From: Rhinopithecus roxellana
Lineage: Eukaryota; Chordata; Mammalia; Primates; Cercopithecidae
Assembly: GCF_007565055.1 (NCBI RefSeq)
Contig: NC_044553.1
Coordinates: 126,068,978 to 126,132,977, forward strand
Length of the DNA stretch: 64,000 bases
Reading direction: 5' to 3'
Shown here one piece after another: positions 22,354 through 33,373 of this stretch; the first letter of the stretch is position 1; each line of letters opens with the position of its first letter. The notes beneath the pieces are model-generated. The model had not been told where the DNA came from, did no database searches, and saw only the letters and a list, made by a program, of their open reading frames with translations. Made by a program: the position numbers and the translations under genes.

Positions 22354-23191
22354 GTCATGTTTCCTGGGGTAAAGCTTTAGAGATTAATACAAGTAACTAA
22401 CCAGTTTCTTGGCGTCAGACTGGAACTGAGAGCTCAGGCACTAGAACCAGTCACATTCTTCCTTTGCATGGGTGCTGGCTGGGACCCGGGGACTCGGCCT
22501 AGACCAGGGAGATGGATGAACCTGGACCTTCCCCAGGCTTTTGTAGTGCAGGCCCTGTGAGGTGGCCATGCCCGGGAGCTGCCATGTGGGGGTCCTGTGG
22601 CCAGCCTCGTGTGTGACAGCCTCTGACCCAGATGAAGTGGGGAAAGGAGGTATTGATGGAACAGCTTTGTTTTGGGGGTCAGGACTCTGGACCTAGATGG
22701 AAGGGTCAGTCTTTCAAAATATGAAGTCCATGGAAGGGAAAGTGTTTGGAAAAGGGTGTGTCTCATGGTGGGCGACTGGGGAGCTGCCCAGCGGGTCCGT
22801 CTTCTGAGCACCATGAGTGGGAAGCCCCTGAGTTCCTCGTGCGTCAGTCCTCACACATCCCTCGTGGTGCCCAGGAGATGATGAGGACAGTCACCTTCCA
22901 CTCTCTGTGGCTGTGGCATGGCCATGCCGTCTGTGTGGGCGGAGTCTCTGATGGCTCGTTCCACAGCATTGGGGTGGCGTGAGGAGCTGGAACCAGCTCG
23001 GAGGCCTCCTTCAGGCATGCGCCTCCTTGCCCCTGGCCATGGCCTTTGTCCAGATATGAGGCAGTAGGAGATAGGCCTTCAACCATGCGCCCATGCTGGA
23101 GATGCTCCTGGTCAGCTGTGGGATCCAGGATCTTCACCTTTGGTTTTGTTTTTAAATGTTTAATGCTATCTATGTATTTCCGTCGGTGTAA

Positions 23192-23494
23192 TTTTTTCTT
23201 TTTTCTTTTTTTTTGAGGCAAAGCCTTGCTCTGTTGCCCAGGCTGGAGTGCAGTGGCACAATCTCAGTTCACTACAACCTCCGCCTCCCAGGTTCAAGCA
23301 ATTCTTCAGCCTCAGCATCCCAAGTAACTAGGACTACAGGCACGAGCCACCACGCCTGGCTAATTTTTGTATTTTTAGTAGAGATGAGTTTCATCACGTT
23401 GGCCAGGCTGGTCTCAAACTCCCGACCTCACGTGATCTGCCCACCTCGACCTCCCAAAGTGCTGGGATTACAGGCATGAGCCACCGCGCCCGAC
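23192..23494 (-). mobile_element. Alu
   Basis: Full-length, ending 'ccaccgcgcccgacc'. Confidence 0.93.
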
Positions 23495-23540
23495 CACCTT
23501 TGTTCTTTTCCAGTCAGTTCATTTGTCCCCCTCCCCGCTC

Positions 23541-23797
23541 CCAACAGAGACAAGGTCTTGCTTTATTGCCAAGGCTGGAGTGCAGTGGTGCGAAGACAGC
23601 TCACTGCAGCTTCAACCTTCCAGGCTCAGGCGATCCTCCTGCCTCAGCCTCCTGAGTAGCTGGGAGTACAGGCGTGCGCCATCACACCTGGCTAATTGTT
23701 TTGTGTTTCGTGGAGATGGGGTCTTGCAGTGTTGTCCAACCTGGTCTCAAACTCCTGGCCTCATGTTACCTTCCTGCCTGGTCCACCTAAAGTGCTG
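23541..23797 (-). mobile_element. AluJ-type, 5' end missing
   Basis: Reads to 'aaagtgctgg' and then stops; the element's 5' end was lost. Confidence 0.88.
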
Positions 23798-23812
23798 GAG
23801 TTCATTCTCTAT

Positions 23813-24103
23813 CTTTTTTTTTGGATAGGGTCTCACTCCTGTCACGCAGGCTAGAGTGCAGTGGCATGATCTCAGTTCATTGCAGCCTCGACCTCTCAGG
23901 CTCAAGTGATCCTTCTACGCTCAGCCTCCCAAGTAGCTGGGACTACAGGCATGCACCATCACACCCAGATAGTTTTTTGTAGTTTTTTTAGAGACAGCGT
24001 CTTGCCATATTGCCCACCTGGTCTCGATCTCCTGACCTCGTGATCCGCACACCTCAGCTCCACAAAATGCTGGGATTACAGCCGTGAGCCACCAAGCCTG
24101 GCC
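23813..24103 (-). mobile_element. Alu
   Basis: Diverged full-length copy; TGGAGTTCATTCT on both sides. Confidence 0.92.
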
Positions 24104-24397
24104 CTTGGAGTTCATTCTTGAAATAAAAAAAAAGCTCAATTTTCTTGTTGTTAAAAAAGAAACGCTATGTACTTGTAGTGAAATATTTTAAAGTCTGCTA
24201 AGTGAGAAGATGCAGGCAGGTGGAGGCCCTTGACCGTGTGTGGCCTTGAGTGAGTGTGTGCTGTCCCCAGGTGTCCTCACAGCCTGGTGGGTGTGGCAGC
24301 CACCTCAGGCACAGCCACCAGGGGCTTTCACAGGAGTACTGTGATGTTTGGAGTGAAAATTGTTTTTCCTTACGCGAGAGGTGAAAAGTGGAGTTGA

Positions 24398-24751
<354 letters not shown>

Positions 24752-25541
24752 TGACCGCATGTCACTGCGGTGTCTGCGTCCTCATCTGTTTTCGGTTATG
24801 ATCTTTGCACTGAAGCAACTCCTGTTTGATTTCTCTACTTTTTTGGTGTTAGATTTTATAAATAGCACTCTGCTGCACTCCCTGGCACGTTTTTATTTGC
24901 ATCGCATGACTTCTATAGGACAAATTCCCACAGGTGGAATTCTCAGGTTAGCGTATGCACATATAAGGAGATGAACCTTATTCTCCACGTCGCCGCCTCT
25001 GCCCTCTCACAAAGACCACCTGAAAATGGTGCTTCAGGGAGATGCCACAGGTCCCCAGCCCTGCAGGATGGGTGGAGGGCAGATGCCCTTCCTGACCCTG
25101 TCTGCCGTGCACCCTAGGTCCTGGGTCCCGCTTGCCACCAAGCACAGGTGTTCTCCTCACAGTTCCAGGAGGTAGTACTAGTCCCGTCTGCACGTAAGGG
25201 TCTTTTGGGGGTGTCTCCTGACCAATCTCACACCCAGAACAGCCGCTTTGCCCCAGGGAAGGCCCAGGGGCGGCCCTCAGTGGTGTCTCCTGGAGTGCAC
25301 AGTAGGTGGAGCTGTCCCAGGCAGGGACCCACGTGCAGTGCTCAGTAGCGCCTTGTGGTCACTGCACACGGTGAAGAGAGACTTGTTGATTCTCTCTTGC
25401 ATTTCAGAGAATAGGAATATTTTTCTCCCTCAGTAAGATTGGCTCTAGCCTGGTTTTCTGTGGCTGTGTGCTGGTCACTCCTGGCCACACCGCAGCTTAT
25501 TTAGTGTGCTGTTGTTGGACAGGAAGATTAGTTTCTTTTTC

Positions 25542-25827
25542 TTTTTTTGAGGTGGAGTCTCGCTCTGTAGCCCAGGCTGGAGTGCGGTGGTGCCATCTGG
25601 GTCACTGTAACCTCCGCTTCTCGAGTTCAAGCGATTCTCGTGCTTAGCCTCCCTAGTAGCTGGGACCACAGGTGTGCGCCACCACACCAGGCTAATTTTT
25701 TGTATTTTTAGTAGAGATGGGGTTTTGCCATGTTGGCTGGGCTGGTGAACTCCTGACCTTAAGTGATTTGCCCACCTCAGCCTTGCAAAGTGCTGGGATT
25801 AACAGGTGTGAGCCACCATGCCTGGCC
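25542..25827 (-). mobile_element. Alu
   Basis: Full-length with small deletions; TAGTTTCTTTTTC on both flanks. Confidence 0.93.
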
Positions 25828-25855
25828 TAGTTTCTTTTTCCTAATAAGAGCCTCA

Positions 25856-26151
25856 GGCCGGGTGCAGTGGCTCCCACTTGCAATCATGGCACTTTGGGAA
25901 GCCGAGGCAGGTGGATCACCTGAGGTCACGAATTCAAGACCAGCCTGACCAGCATGGTAAAACCTTGTCTCTACTAAAAATACAAAAATTAGCCCAGCAT
26001 GTTGCCGGGCACCTGTAATCCCAGCTACTCAGGAGGCTGAGGCAGGAAAATCACTTGAAGCTGGGAGGCAGAGCTTGCAGTGAGCCGAGATCGCACCGCT
26101 GCACCCCAGCCTGGGTGACAGAGCAGGACTTTTATCTCAAAAAAACAAAAA
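25856..26151 (+). mobile_element. Alu
   Basis: Full-length, opposite in orientation to the one before it; AGCCTCA duplicated on both sides. Confidence 0.93.
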
Positions 26152-26252
26152 AGCCTCAGTTAGTTGCCTTAACGAAACATTTTGTTTTTCACCTTGTTAT
26201 TTGATCTTGCTTTAGGGAATCACACTATAACATGTGCTTTCTTTTTCTTCAG

Positions 26253-26329
26253 GTGAATCTATGTTTTGACCAATTTGTTTACAAGCTAGCAGACCAGATA
26301 TTTGGATATTATAAGGTTATGGCGGGAAG
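26253..26329 (+). CDS. CYFIP1: CYFIP1 exon 10 of window (residues 695-720)
   Basis: 77 nt, acceptor TTCTTCAG, donor AG|GTGAGT. It encodes VNLCFDQFVYKLADQIFGYY, then KVMAG. L697 and Y704, shown in the WAVE complex to hold the VCA segment, are present. The residue after QIF is Gly (GGA at 26304-26306); I recall Ala (IFAYYK) at this position, 712, in human CYFIP1 and CYFIP2. It is followed after only 106 bp by exon 11. Confidence 0.95.
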
Positions 26330-26435
26330 GTGAGTATCTGGTGTGTGATTTTGATACAAAACGTTTCATAATTTGATCTGACATTCCCATTACAATTTGT
26401 AGTGTATGAAAAACTTTGTCTTCTTTCTGTACTAG
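26330..26435 (+). other. CYFIP1: short intron 10-11 (106 bp)
   Basis: A very short AT-rich intron with GTGAGT donor and TTCTTTCTGTACTAG acceptor. It contains no repeat. Confidence 0.85.
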
Positions 26436-26544
26436 TTTGCTTCTTGATAAACGGTTACGATCAGAATGCAAGAATCAGGGAGCCACGATCCACCTCCCGC
26501 CGTCTAACCGCTACGAAACACTGCTGAAGCAAAGGCATGTGCAG
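26436..26544 (+). CDS. CYFIP1: CYFIP1 exon 11 of window (residues 720-756)
   Basis: 109 nt, acceptor TACTAG, donor CAG|GTGAGC. It encodes (S)LLLDKRLRSECKNQGATIHL, then PPSNRYETLLKQRHVQ. K725 in LLDKRLR is the lysine reported to be needed for the non-canonical eIF4E-binding surface of CYFIP1 and is intact. CYFIP2 differs here ([20 protein letters not shown]), so this exon is a strong paralogue marker. Confidence 0.96.
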
Positions 26545-26605
26545 GTGAGCTGGGGCCGGGCCGTGGTGAAGACGTAGAGTGTGCGTTGGAAAGACTGAGT
26601 TTTCA

Positions 26606-26919
26606 GCTGGGTGCGGTGGCTCATGCCTGTAATACCAACACTTTGGGAGGCCAAGGCGGGCAGATCACCTGAGGTCAAGAGTTCGAGACCAGCCTGTCCA
26701 ACGTGGCGAAACCCTGGCTCTACTAAAAATACAAAAATTAGCTGGGCGTGGTGGTGCAAGCCTGTAGTCCCAGCTGCTCTGGGATGCTGAGGCAGGAGAA
26801 TCACCTGAACCCGGGAGGTGGAGGTTGCAGTGAGCTGAGATTGCACCACTGCACTTCAGCCTGGGCGACAGAGTTTTTTGAGAAAGAGCCGTCTCAAAAA
26901 AAAAAAAAAGAAAGAAAAA
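26606..26919 (+). mobile_element. AluS-type
   Basis: Full-length. An extra 'ttttttgagaaagagccg' interrupts the end of the right arm. Confidence 0.93.
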
Positions 26920-27151
26920 TTGAAATGTCTTATAGCTAACTAGATTTTACTAGATATCAGCATGCCTTGTGACTGTGAACGTCCTTATAAATTATTAGGC
27001 ATTGAAAGACACGCCCTTTCTGCTGGGTCACCTCACACTCAGGGAGCACCTGCAGCGTTCTGGACCTGCCCTGCGGCTCCTGGGGGCTGCATAGCCTGGA
27101 GTGGTCAGCCCTTCTCCAGGAGCCCAAAAGCCAGAGCTTAAAAAGAATGAA

Positions 27152-27462
27152 GGCCGGGCGTGGTAGCTCACCCCTATAATCCCAGCACTTTGGGAGGCCA
27201 AGGCGGGCAGATCACAAAGTCAGGAGATCGAGACCATCTTGGCTAACAGTGAAACCCCGTCTTTACTAAAAATACAAAAAATTAGCCGGGCGAGGTGGCG
27301 GGCGCCTGTAGTCCCAGCGACTCAGGAGGCTGAGGCAGGAGAATGGTGTGAACCCGGGAGGTGGAGCTTGCAGTGAGCCGAGATCACACCACTGCCCTCC
27401 AGCCTGGGCGACAGAGCGAGACTCTGTCTCAAAAAAATAAAAATAAAAGTAAATAAATAAAA
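27152..27462 (+). mobile_element. AluY-type
   Basis: Full-length; tail of AAATA units; AAAAGAATG duplicated. Confidence 0.94.
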
Positions 27463-27539
27463 GAATGGTGAGAAGCACTCATCAGCTCAGAACATCAGAG
27501 AAAACTTTCTCCTGGCCAGCAGAAAGAATTTAAAGATAT

Positions 27540-27662
27540 ACGGTGCTTATTTTTTACAGCTTTTAAAAAAATAATACACATTGCATGCCTGTATCAAAAC
27601 ATGTCATGTACCCCATAAATATGTACCCTTACTGCATACCCAAAACATTAAAAAAAGAAAAA
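27540..27662 (+). mobile_element. L1 3' end with A-tail
   Basis: 'catgtaccccataaatatgtac' followed by an A-rich tail is typical of an L1 3' end. Confidence 0.6.
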
Positions 27663-28065
27663 TAGTTAAAAGTGATGTTATATCGCACACACAAAACTAG
27701 TAAAATGTGGAAAACTGTAAAACAAAATGGCACTTAATTCTTCTCTCTACACCGATAATCACCATGCACGTTTTTGGACATTTTTCACCAGGGCTTTGTC
27801 ATATTTTTATGTTGTCAGAACAACACTTAAGTATGAGTATGTTCCTAGTATGTTGAAATAGGGAATAATTTTCTCTTATTTATCATAACACCTGTAGAAA
27901 GACACACACAGGCTGCCGTGTCTGCAGGGAGATGGGTCCTGAACATGGTTGTAAAGGGTGTTGTTATTGACAGACCAGCTTCTCCAGGGTCTCTGGGGAG
28001 GCTTTTGTTGTTTTTGAGCTGCTCATGTCCACTCTTTCCCTGCCGTCCTTCTCTGTGTACGCCAG

Positions 28066-28185
28066 CTCCTCGGCAGGTCAATAGACCTCAATCGTCTGAT
28101 CACGCAGCGTGTCTCAGCAGCCGTGTGTAAGTCCCTGGAACTGGCGATTGGACGATTTGAAAGTGAGGATTTGACCTCCATAGTT
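28066..28185 (+). CDS. CYFIP1: CYFIP1 exon 12 of window (residues 757-796), with two unusual residues
   Basis: 120 nt, phase 0 at both ends, acceptor GCCAG and donor GTT|GTAAGT. It encodes LLGRSIDLNRLITQRVSAAV, then CKSLELAIGRFESEDLTSIV. I recall AAMYKSLE in human CYFIP1 and AAMYKSLD in CYFIP2; here the two codons read GTG TGT, so M776V and Y777C. Both are A-to-G changes 4 nt apart. The second creates GTAAGT at 28127-28132, a perfect-looking donor inside the exon whose use would shift the frame. Everything else in the exon is normal. Confidence 0.94.
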
Positions 28186-28455
28186 GTAAGTAATTTTACT
28201 TTGCCCTATTGATAAATTGGACTAAGGGTAGGTCCAGTTCTTGTATAGATAATAGAGATGCACTCACTGAGCATGGCCTATGCCAAGCCTCTTTTGCAGC
28301 ATCTACACTCATGTTCACAATGCTAAATCGATTTTAATGATCACATAACCCCAGTCTTGAAAAGAATCGTTAACTATGGCAAAAGGTAGCACACCGCTTA
28401 ATAACATGTTTACATTTTAGTATTAACGAGCTAGGAGATAAAAATGTTTGACTTT

Positions 28456-28752
28456 GACCAGTGTGGTGGCTCATGCCTGTAATCCCAGCACTTTGGGAGG
28501 CTGAGGCAGGTGGATCATTTGGGCTGAGGAGTTCGAGACCACCTTGGCCAGCATAATGAAACCCCATCTCTACTAAAACTACAAAAATTAGCTGGGCGTG
28601 ATGGTGGGCGCACCTGTATTCCCAGCTACTCGGGCAGCTGAGGCAGGAGAATTGCTTGAATCCAGGAGGCAGAGGTTGCAGTGAGCCGAGATCACGCCAC
28701 TGCACTCCAGCCTGGGAGACACAGCAAGACTCCATCTCAAGAAAAAAAAGAA
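28456..28752 (+). mobile_element. AluS-type
   Basis: Full-length; 'accagtgtggtggctcatgc' at the 5' end. Confidence 0.93.
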
Positions 28753-29287
28753 ATGTCTTGTTTAGGGACCGAGAGAGCCCACAAGACCCTTCCTGCTAAT
28801 TCCTCTACCCCTACATTTCGCTCGGCTGTCTCAGTTCATCTCAGCTCCAGGTGAGGTCTAATCCTTCTCCTGTTACCTGGACCTTCAGGTTTCCCAGTGA
28901 GGATGTGTGTTCGGGGCCAGCGTTCCCCCCTCACCCTCTCTGGGCCCTCAGCCATTTTTCGGCTGCCTCCCGGAGCCTGCAGAGCAAGCCGCTTCCTTCA
29001 GAGGGTCCGTGGATTCTCCTGGCTTTCCTGTTATGTCCCTGTGGAATTCCTTGAAGCCAAAGTTTGCAGTGTGAGTCTTCACTCGCTGCTCTGTTCGTCG
29101 GAGTGGGAGCTGCAGGTTAGACCCGCCTCTGTCTCTGCCGTTTTTCCCTGTGTCTCTGTCAGAATTTGAACACAGGAAGGGGCAAGACTAAGGAACAGGA
29201 AAACAAGCATTAAAAACATCTGAACTGGGGAACAGAGAAAAGTGAAAATGGATGAAACAGAAAAGAGCGTAAGAAAGTGGAAAACAG

Positions 29288-29594
29288 GCCGGGCGCGGTG
29301 GCTCAAGCCTGTAATCCCAGCACTTTGGGAGGCCGAGACGGGCGGATCACGAGGTCAGGAGATCAAGACCATCCTGGCTAACACGGTGAAACCCCGTCTC
29401 TACTAAAAACACACAAAAAAACTAGCCGGGCGACCTGGCGGGCGCCTGTAGTCCCAGCTACTCGGGAGGCTGAGGCAGGAGAATGGCGTGAACCCAGGAG
29501 GCGGAGCTTGCAGTGAGCTGAGATCCGGCCACTGCACTCCAGCCTAGGCGACAGAGCGAGACTCCGTCTCAAAAAAAAAAAAAAAAAAAAAAAA
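29288..29594 (+). mobile_element. AluY, Old World monkey type
   Basis: 'gctcaagcctg' and 'gatccggccactgc' present; GAAAGT(G/T)GAAAACAG direct repeat on the flanks. Confidence 0.95.
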
Positions 29595-29643
29595 GAAAGT
29601 TGAAAACAGTGGAAAGACCTACGTGTCACTGGAATGTTAGAGG

Positions 29644-29755
29644 AGGTGAGAGAGAGCATGGCATCACGGAAGATGAGAGAGAGCGTGGCATCACGGAAGG
29701 TGAGAGAGAGCGTGGCATCAAGGAAGGTGAGAGAGAGCGTGGCATCACGGAAGGG
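29644..29755 (+). repeat. 27-bp tandem repeat, four units
   Basis: Units of the form GGTGAGAGAGAGCGTGGCATC(A)... repeat with few changes. 27 nt equals nine codons, so every frame keeps its phase; one frame reads (V/M)RES(V/M)ASRK repeatedly. No gene support is seen. Confidence 0.9.
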
Positions 29756-30886
29756 TTGTCTGAAGAGAAGATGGCAGAAAGACCTTAACGTGGACAGAAG
29801 ACACCGGCCTGCCACTGAGGTGCGCCACCCAACTGCACATGCTGGAGCCAGGGCCGGAGCCACAGGGGGACCTCTGAGCGGGACCCCGAGCCACAGCTCT
29901 GTGGATCACCTGACCACCCCCAACTCTGACCCTCGGCCTCGGTGCCTTTGGATCTTGAGGATGTGATCAGAGCTAGTGTGCAGTAAGCCTGAGCGGGCTG
30001 GTTGTCTTCCCTTCTCCAGTGCACGGTCAATGGTCCATGGCCACACATCCGTTTCCATTGGGGGAACCAGGGGAGGGTTTACACTATGCGTTTTCTAACA
30101 AAATGCGTGAGGTCCTTTCTCCCCTTCACCCAAGGAGCTCTGGGTCTGAGAACTGGTTGAGGAGCCGTGATTTCTTGTATGGTGATTGAAGTTAGGGTTG
30201 TACTGGGTAGGCCTAGGGCTTTTCCCTTTATCCAGACCAAATGAGGCTTCCAAAGGCTGGTCGTTTGTGCCAGCCCTGCTAGTCCACACTGGCACTCCTG
30301 TGGGTCAAGCCATTTGAGTTCACGTGGGTTGTGCTGCCCACCACCTGGCACCATTGGAGTCAAGGAGCCCCGGCTGATGGCCTACAGAGGATAACTTAGA
30401 ACTCTTCAAAGATGCCTTAGGTGAGATTGGGATTGACGCTGCTGACTCTGGAATTGAATAAATCAAAATTCCCTCCGAAGACAAAGCTGCCCATGGGAGA
30501 AGCTGCTGGGAATAGCATGTAAGCTGTAAGGGCTAGGGTCGTGGCGGAGGGGAGCCTGAGAGGCAGGTCTCAGAAGGTTTGAGCCAGCGCTGTTACTGTT
30601 GGCCCTGACCAACCCCTCTTCCTGTTCAGAAGCGTGAGGGAGCTTATTTCACTTCCAGTCGAGCCGCAGGTAAGGATCATGGTCCAATCCCCTTTAGACG
30701 TTTTACAGCAAAAAAGAAAATGGAAGTGCACAGCATTGTCCCTGCAGGCAGCGGAGGCACGCCAGACACCCCCATGGACCGTGCAGACTGGAACCTCGTT
30801 TTTCACCGTCAGCTGAAAGAGATTAAGCAAGTAGTAGCTGCTGTGAAAGAATAATATAAATCAAAATTTTTAGAAAGCCAGAAATA

Positions 30887-31189
30887 GGCTAGGCACGGTA
30901 GCTCACACCTGTAATCCCAGTACTTTTGGAGGCTGAGGTGGGTGGATTGCCTGAGGTCAGGAGTTCAAGACCAGGCTGGCCAACATGGTAAAACCCTGTC
31001 TCTACTAAAAATACAAAAATTAGCCAGGCGTGGTGGTGGGCACCTGTAATCCCAGCTACTTGGGAGGCTGAGGAAGGAGAATTGCTTGAACTCAGGAGGC
31101 AGAGGTTGCAGTGAGCCAAGATTGTGCCATTGTACTCCAGCCTGGGTGACAACAAGACTCTGTCTCAAAAAAAAAAAAAAAAAAAAAAA
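30887..31189 (+). mobile_element. AluS-type
   Basis: Full-length; CCAGAAATA duplicated on the flanks. Confidence 0.94.
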
Positions 31190-31338
31190 TCCAGAAATAA
31201 GCTTACAGGAAAAAAGAAAGTTTTGAAAAGAGAAGTGATGAAAACTCATGAAAAAAATTGAAAAGAAAAAGAGATTTCAAAACTGCAGACCTACACCAGA
31301 AATAACACAATGGATGATGACTTAGAAATAAGAATGAA

Positions 31339-31633
31339 GGCCAGGCGCGGTGGCTCACGCCTGTAATCCCAGCACTTTGGGAGGCTGAGGCGGGCCGATC
31401 ACAAGGTCAGATCAAGACCATCCTGGCTAACACGGTGAAACCCCGCCTCTACTAAAAACAAAAACAAAAAATTAGCAGGACGTGGTGGCGGCGCCTGTAG
31501 TCCTAGCTACCCGGGAGGCTGAGGCAGGAGAATGGCGTGAACCCAGGAGATGGAGCTTGCAGTGAGCTGAGATCATGTCCCTGCCCTCCAGCCTGGGTGA
31601 CAGAGCGAGACTCCGTCTCCAAAAAAAAGAAAG
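31339..31633 (+). mobile_element. AluY-type
   Basis: Full-length with a small deletion after 'aaggtcag'. Confidence 0.93.
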
Positions 31634-31639
31634 AGGTAC

Positions 31640-32110
31640 ATTTTTAAAAGCAAAAAGAAATTAAAGCAAATTTGAGAGGAAATGATGCTGTCAAATGATC
31701 ATCATGATGGAGGATAAAGGGTCAACGTACCTGTCATACAGGTTCCTCAAGAAGAAAACCAAAGCAGCGGAACAGGGCTGACTGGCGTTCACTTCAAGAA
31801 AATGTTGGTAAAATAGAAGACGCGTTGAAAGTGTCTATTAAAAGCATACAGCATGTACTCGGTAAAACCGATCCCAACTGGTCAACACTTAGAAATATGG
31901 CATCGTAGACTGGTTGAAGATTAGAAAAAAAATACCAATATGTTAAAAATGGTATTGCAGGGAAAGTTTTGGACTTTCCAGATGAGGAAGAAGTCCTTGG
32001 GCTGTCTGAGCAGGGCAGGCAGGGAAGGAAAATCCGATTGTCCTCGGACCTTCGCCGGAGCCAAGGAAAGGAAGTGTGAATCGAGGGTTTGGTCGCCGGT
32101 CAAATCGACC
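31640..32110 (+). mobile_element. L1/HAL1-like remnant
   Basis: 'ggtcaacacttagaaatatgg' and 'gttttggactttccagatgagg' recall the ORF1-side of old L1/HAL1 elements. Weak and decayed. Confidence 0.4.
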
Positions 32111-32423
32111 TTCTGAGAATAAAGGCTGCAGACAGATGGTCACGAACGTGCCAGGGCTCGGAGGATTGTTCGTTCCTGGAGAACAGACCTTGGCTGGCAG
32201 ACACTGGGCGCTGGCGGGCACCGTGCGTGTCCCTGTGAGCATCTCTGCACTGCGGAGCAGGGCTCTGCGTGTTCGCCGTTGGAGGCAAACGGGTTGGGAC
32301 TCAGAGACCTGGAGCGGCCTTTTTTTTGCGAGTGTAATTTGGTACAGGCCATGGTGTTTCTGTTGGCATCGGCCAAATATGATTTTGAGTAAAATTTTAG
32401 TCAAAGCTTTGACCGAGGCCATG

Positions 32424-32640
32424 ACTGTCCAATAGAAATAGAATGCAAGTCAGATCCGTAATTTGAAATTTTCCCATGGTCACATTAGAAAAGAAAATAG
32501 GTGAAGTTATTTTCCATAATGTGCTTCATCCACTGTATCCCCATATTATCAGTTCACCACGTCATTCCTATGGCATTATAATTGAGGTGGATATTTGCTA
32601 GTCTGTTTCATCCTACTCAGTCTTTGAAATCTGGTGTCTT
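32424..32640 (+). mobile_element. MER5A (hAT-Charlie)
   Basis: 'ctgtccaatagaaatagaatgc', 'ggtcacattagaaaag' and 'tctttgaaatctggtgt' follow the MER5A order. Confidence 0.75.
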
Positions 32641-33173
32641 GTGTAGTGCCCCTCAGGTGGTGGCAGCTGTGCTCTGGCCCCACCTGCCACATTGGACAGT
32701 GCAGCCTGGACCAGCTCTAGAGCAGCACACATGAGGGGTTGCAAGGCCTGTGAGAACGAGCGCACCTGCCCTGCCACCCACACGTGCTTTTCAGTGTCTC
32801 CAGGCACCTCAGAGAAAGCTGGCTCAGCTCCAGTGCCCAGGGAGATGCAGCCACCGGCTGGGCTTATGCTGCAGGGCGGGGCTGGGGCTCAGCGGGCGCA
32901 TGGGGGGAAGGGTGGCAGTAGCAGACCACACGTGCACTGCCTCACAGGGTGCTGGACGGCAGGGGTAGGTGGCGTGGAGGTGACTGCAGTGGAGAAAGGC
33001 GTGGCCCAGTGGGAGTGACTGCAAAAAGGTGGGGTGCCCTTCAAGAAGCAAGCTCGTGTCACCTGTCAGAGCCTACACCTGCTGGCACCGTGAGGCCTGG
33101 GTGGGATCAGAGGCCACTCAGCGCCTCTTTCCGGCCTGGACCAGCTCTCACCCACCCGTCTTTGGTCCCACAG

Positions 33174-33373
33174 GAGCTGGATGGCCTGTTGGAAATCAAC
33201 CGCATGACGCACAAGCTGCTGAGCCGGTACCTGACGCTGGACAGCTTCGACGCCATGTTCCGGGAGGCCAACCACAATGTGTCAGCGCCCTACGGGAGGA
33301 TCACCCTGCACGTCTTCTGGGAGCTCAACTACGACTTCCTGCCCAACTACTGCTACAACGGCTCTACCAACCG
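33174..33373 (+). CDS. CYFIP1: CYFIP1 exon 13 of window (residues 797-863)
   Basis: 200 nt, acceptor CCCACAG, donor CG|GTGAGC. It begins [20 protein letters not shown], a CYFIP1 signature (CYFIP2: [20 protein letters not shown]). L841, F844 and W845 in TLHVFWELNY, which contact the WAVE meander/VCA region and keep it inactive, are intact. The exon ends NYCYNGSTN with Arg863 split. Confidence 0.97.

Larger units (their letters stand above)
26545..28065 (+). other. CYFIP1: intron 11-12
   Basis: It contains two plus-strand Alus (26606-26919 and 27152-27462) and a short L1 3' end with A-tail (about 27540-27662). 27663-28065 looks unique. Confidence 0.8.
28186..33173 (+). other. CYFIP1: intron 12-13 (5.0 kb)
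   Basis: Four plus-strand Alus, a 4-unit 27-bp tandem repeat (29644-29755), an L1/HAL1-like remnant (about 31640-32110) and a MER5A (about 32424-32640). About 29756-30886 and 32641-33173 look unique, and I recognise no coding potential there despite chance open frames. Confidence 0.75.
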
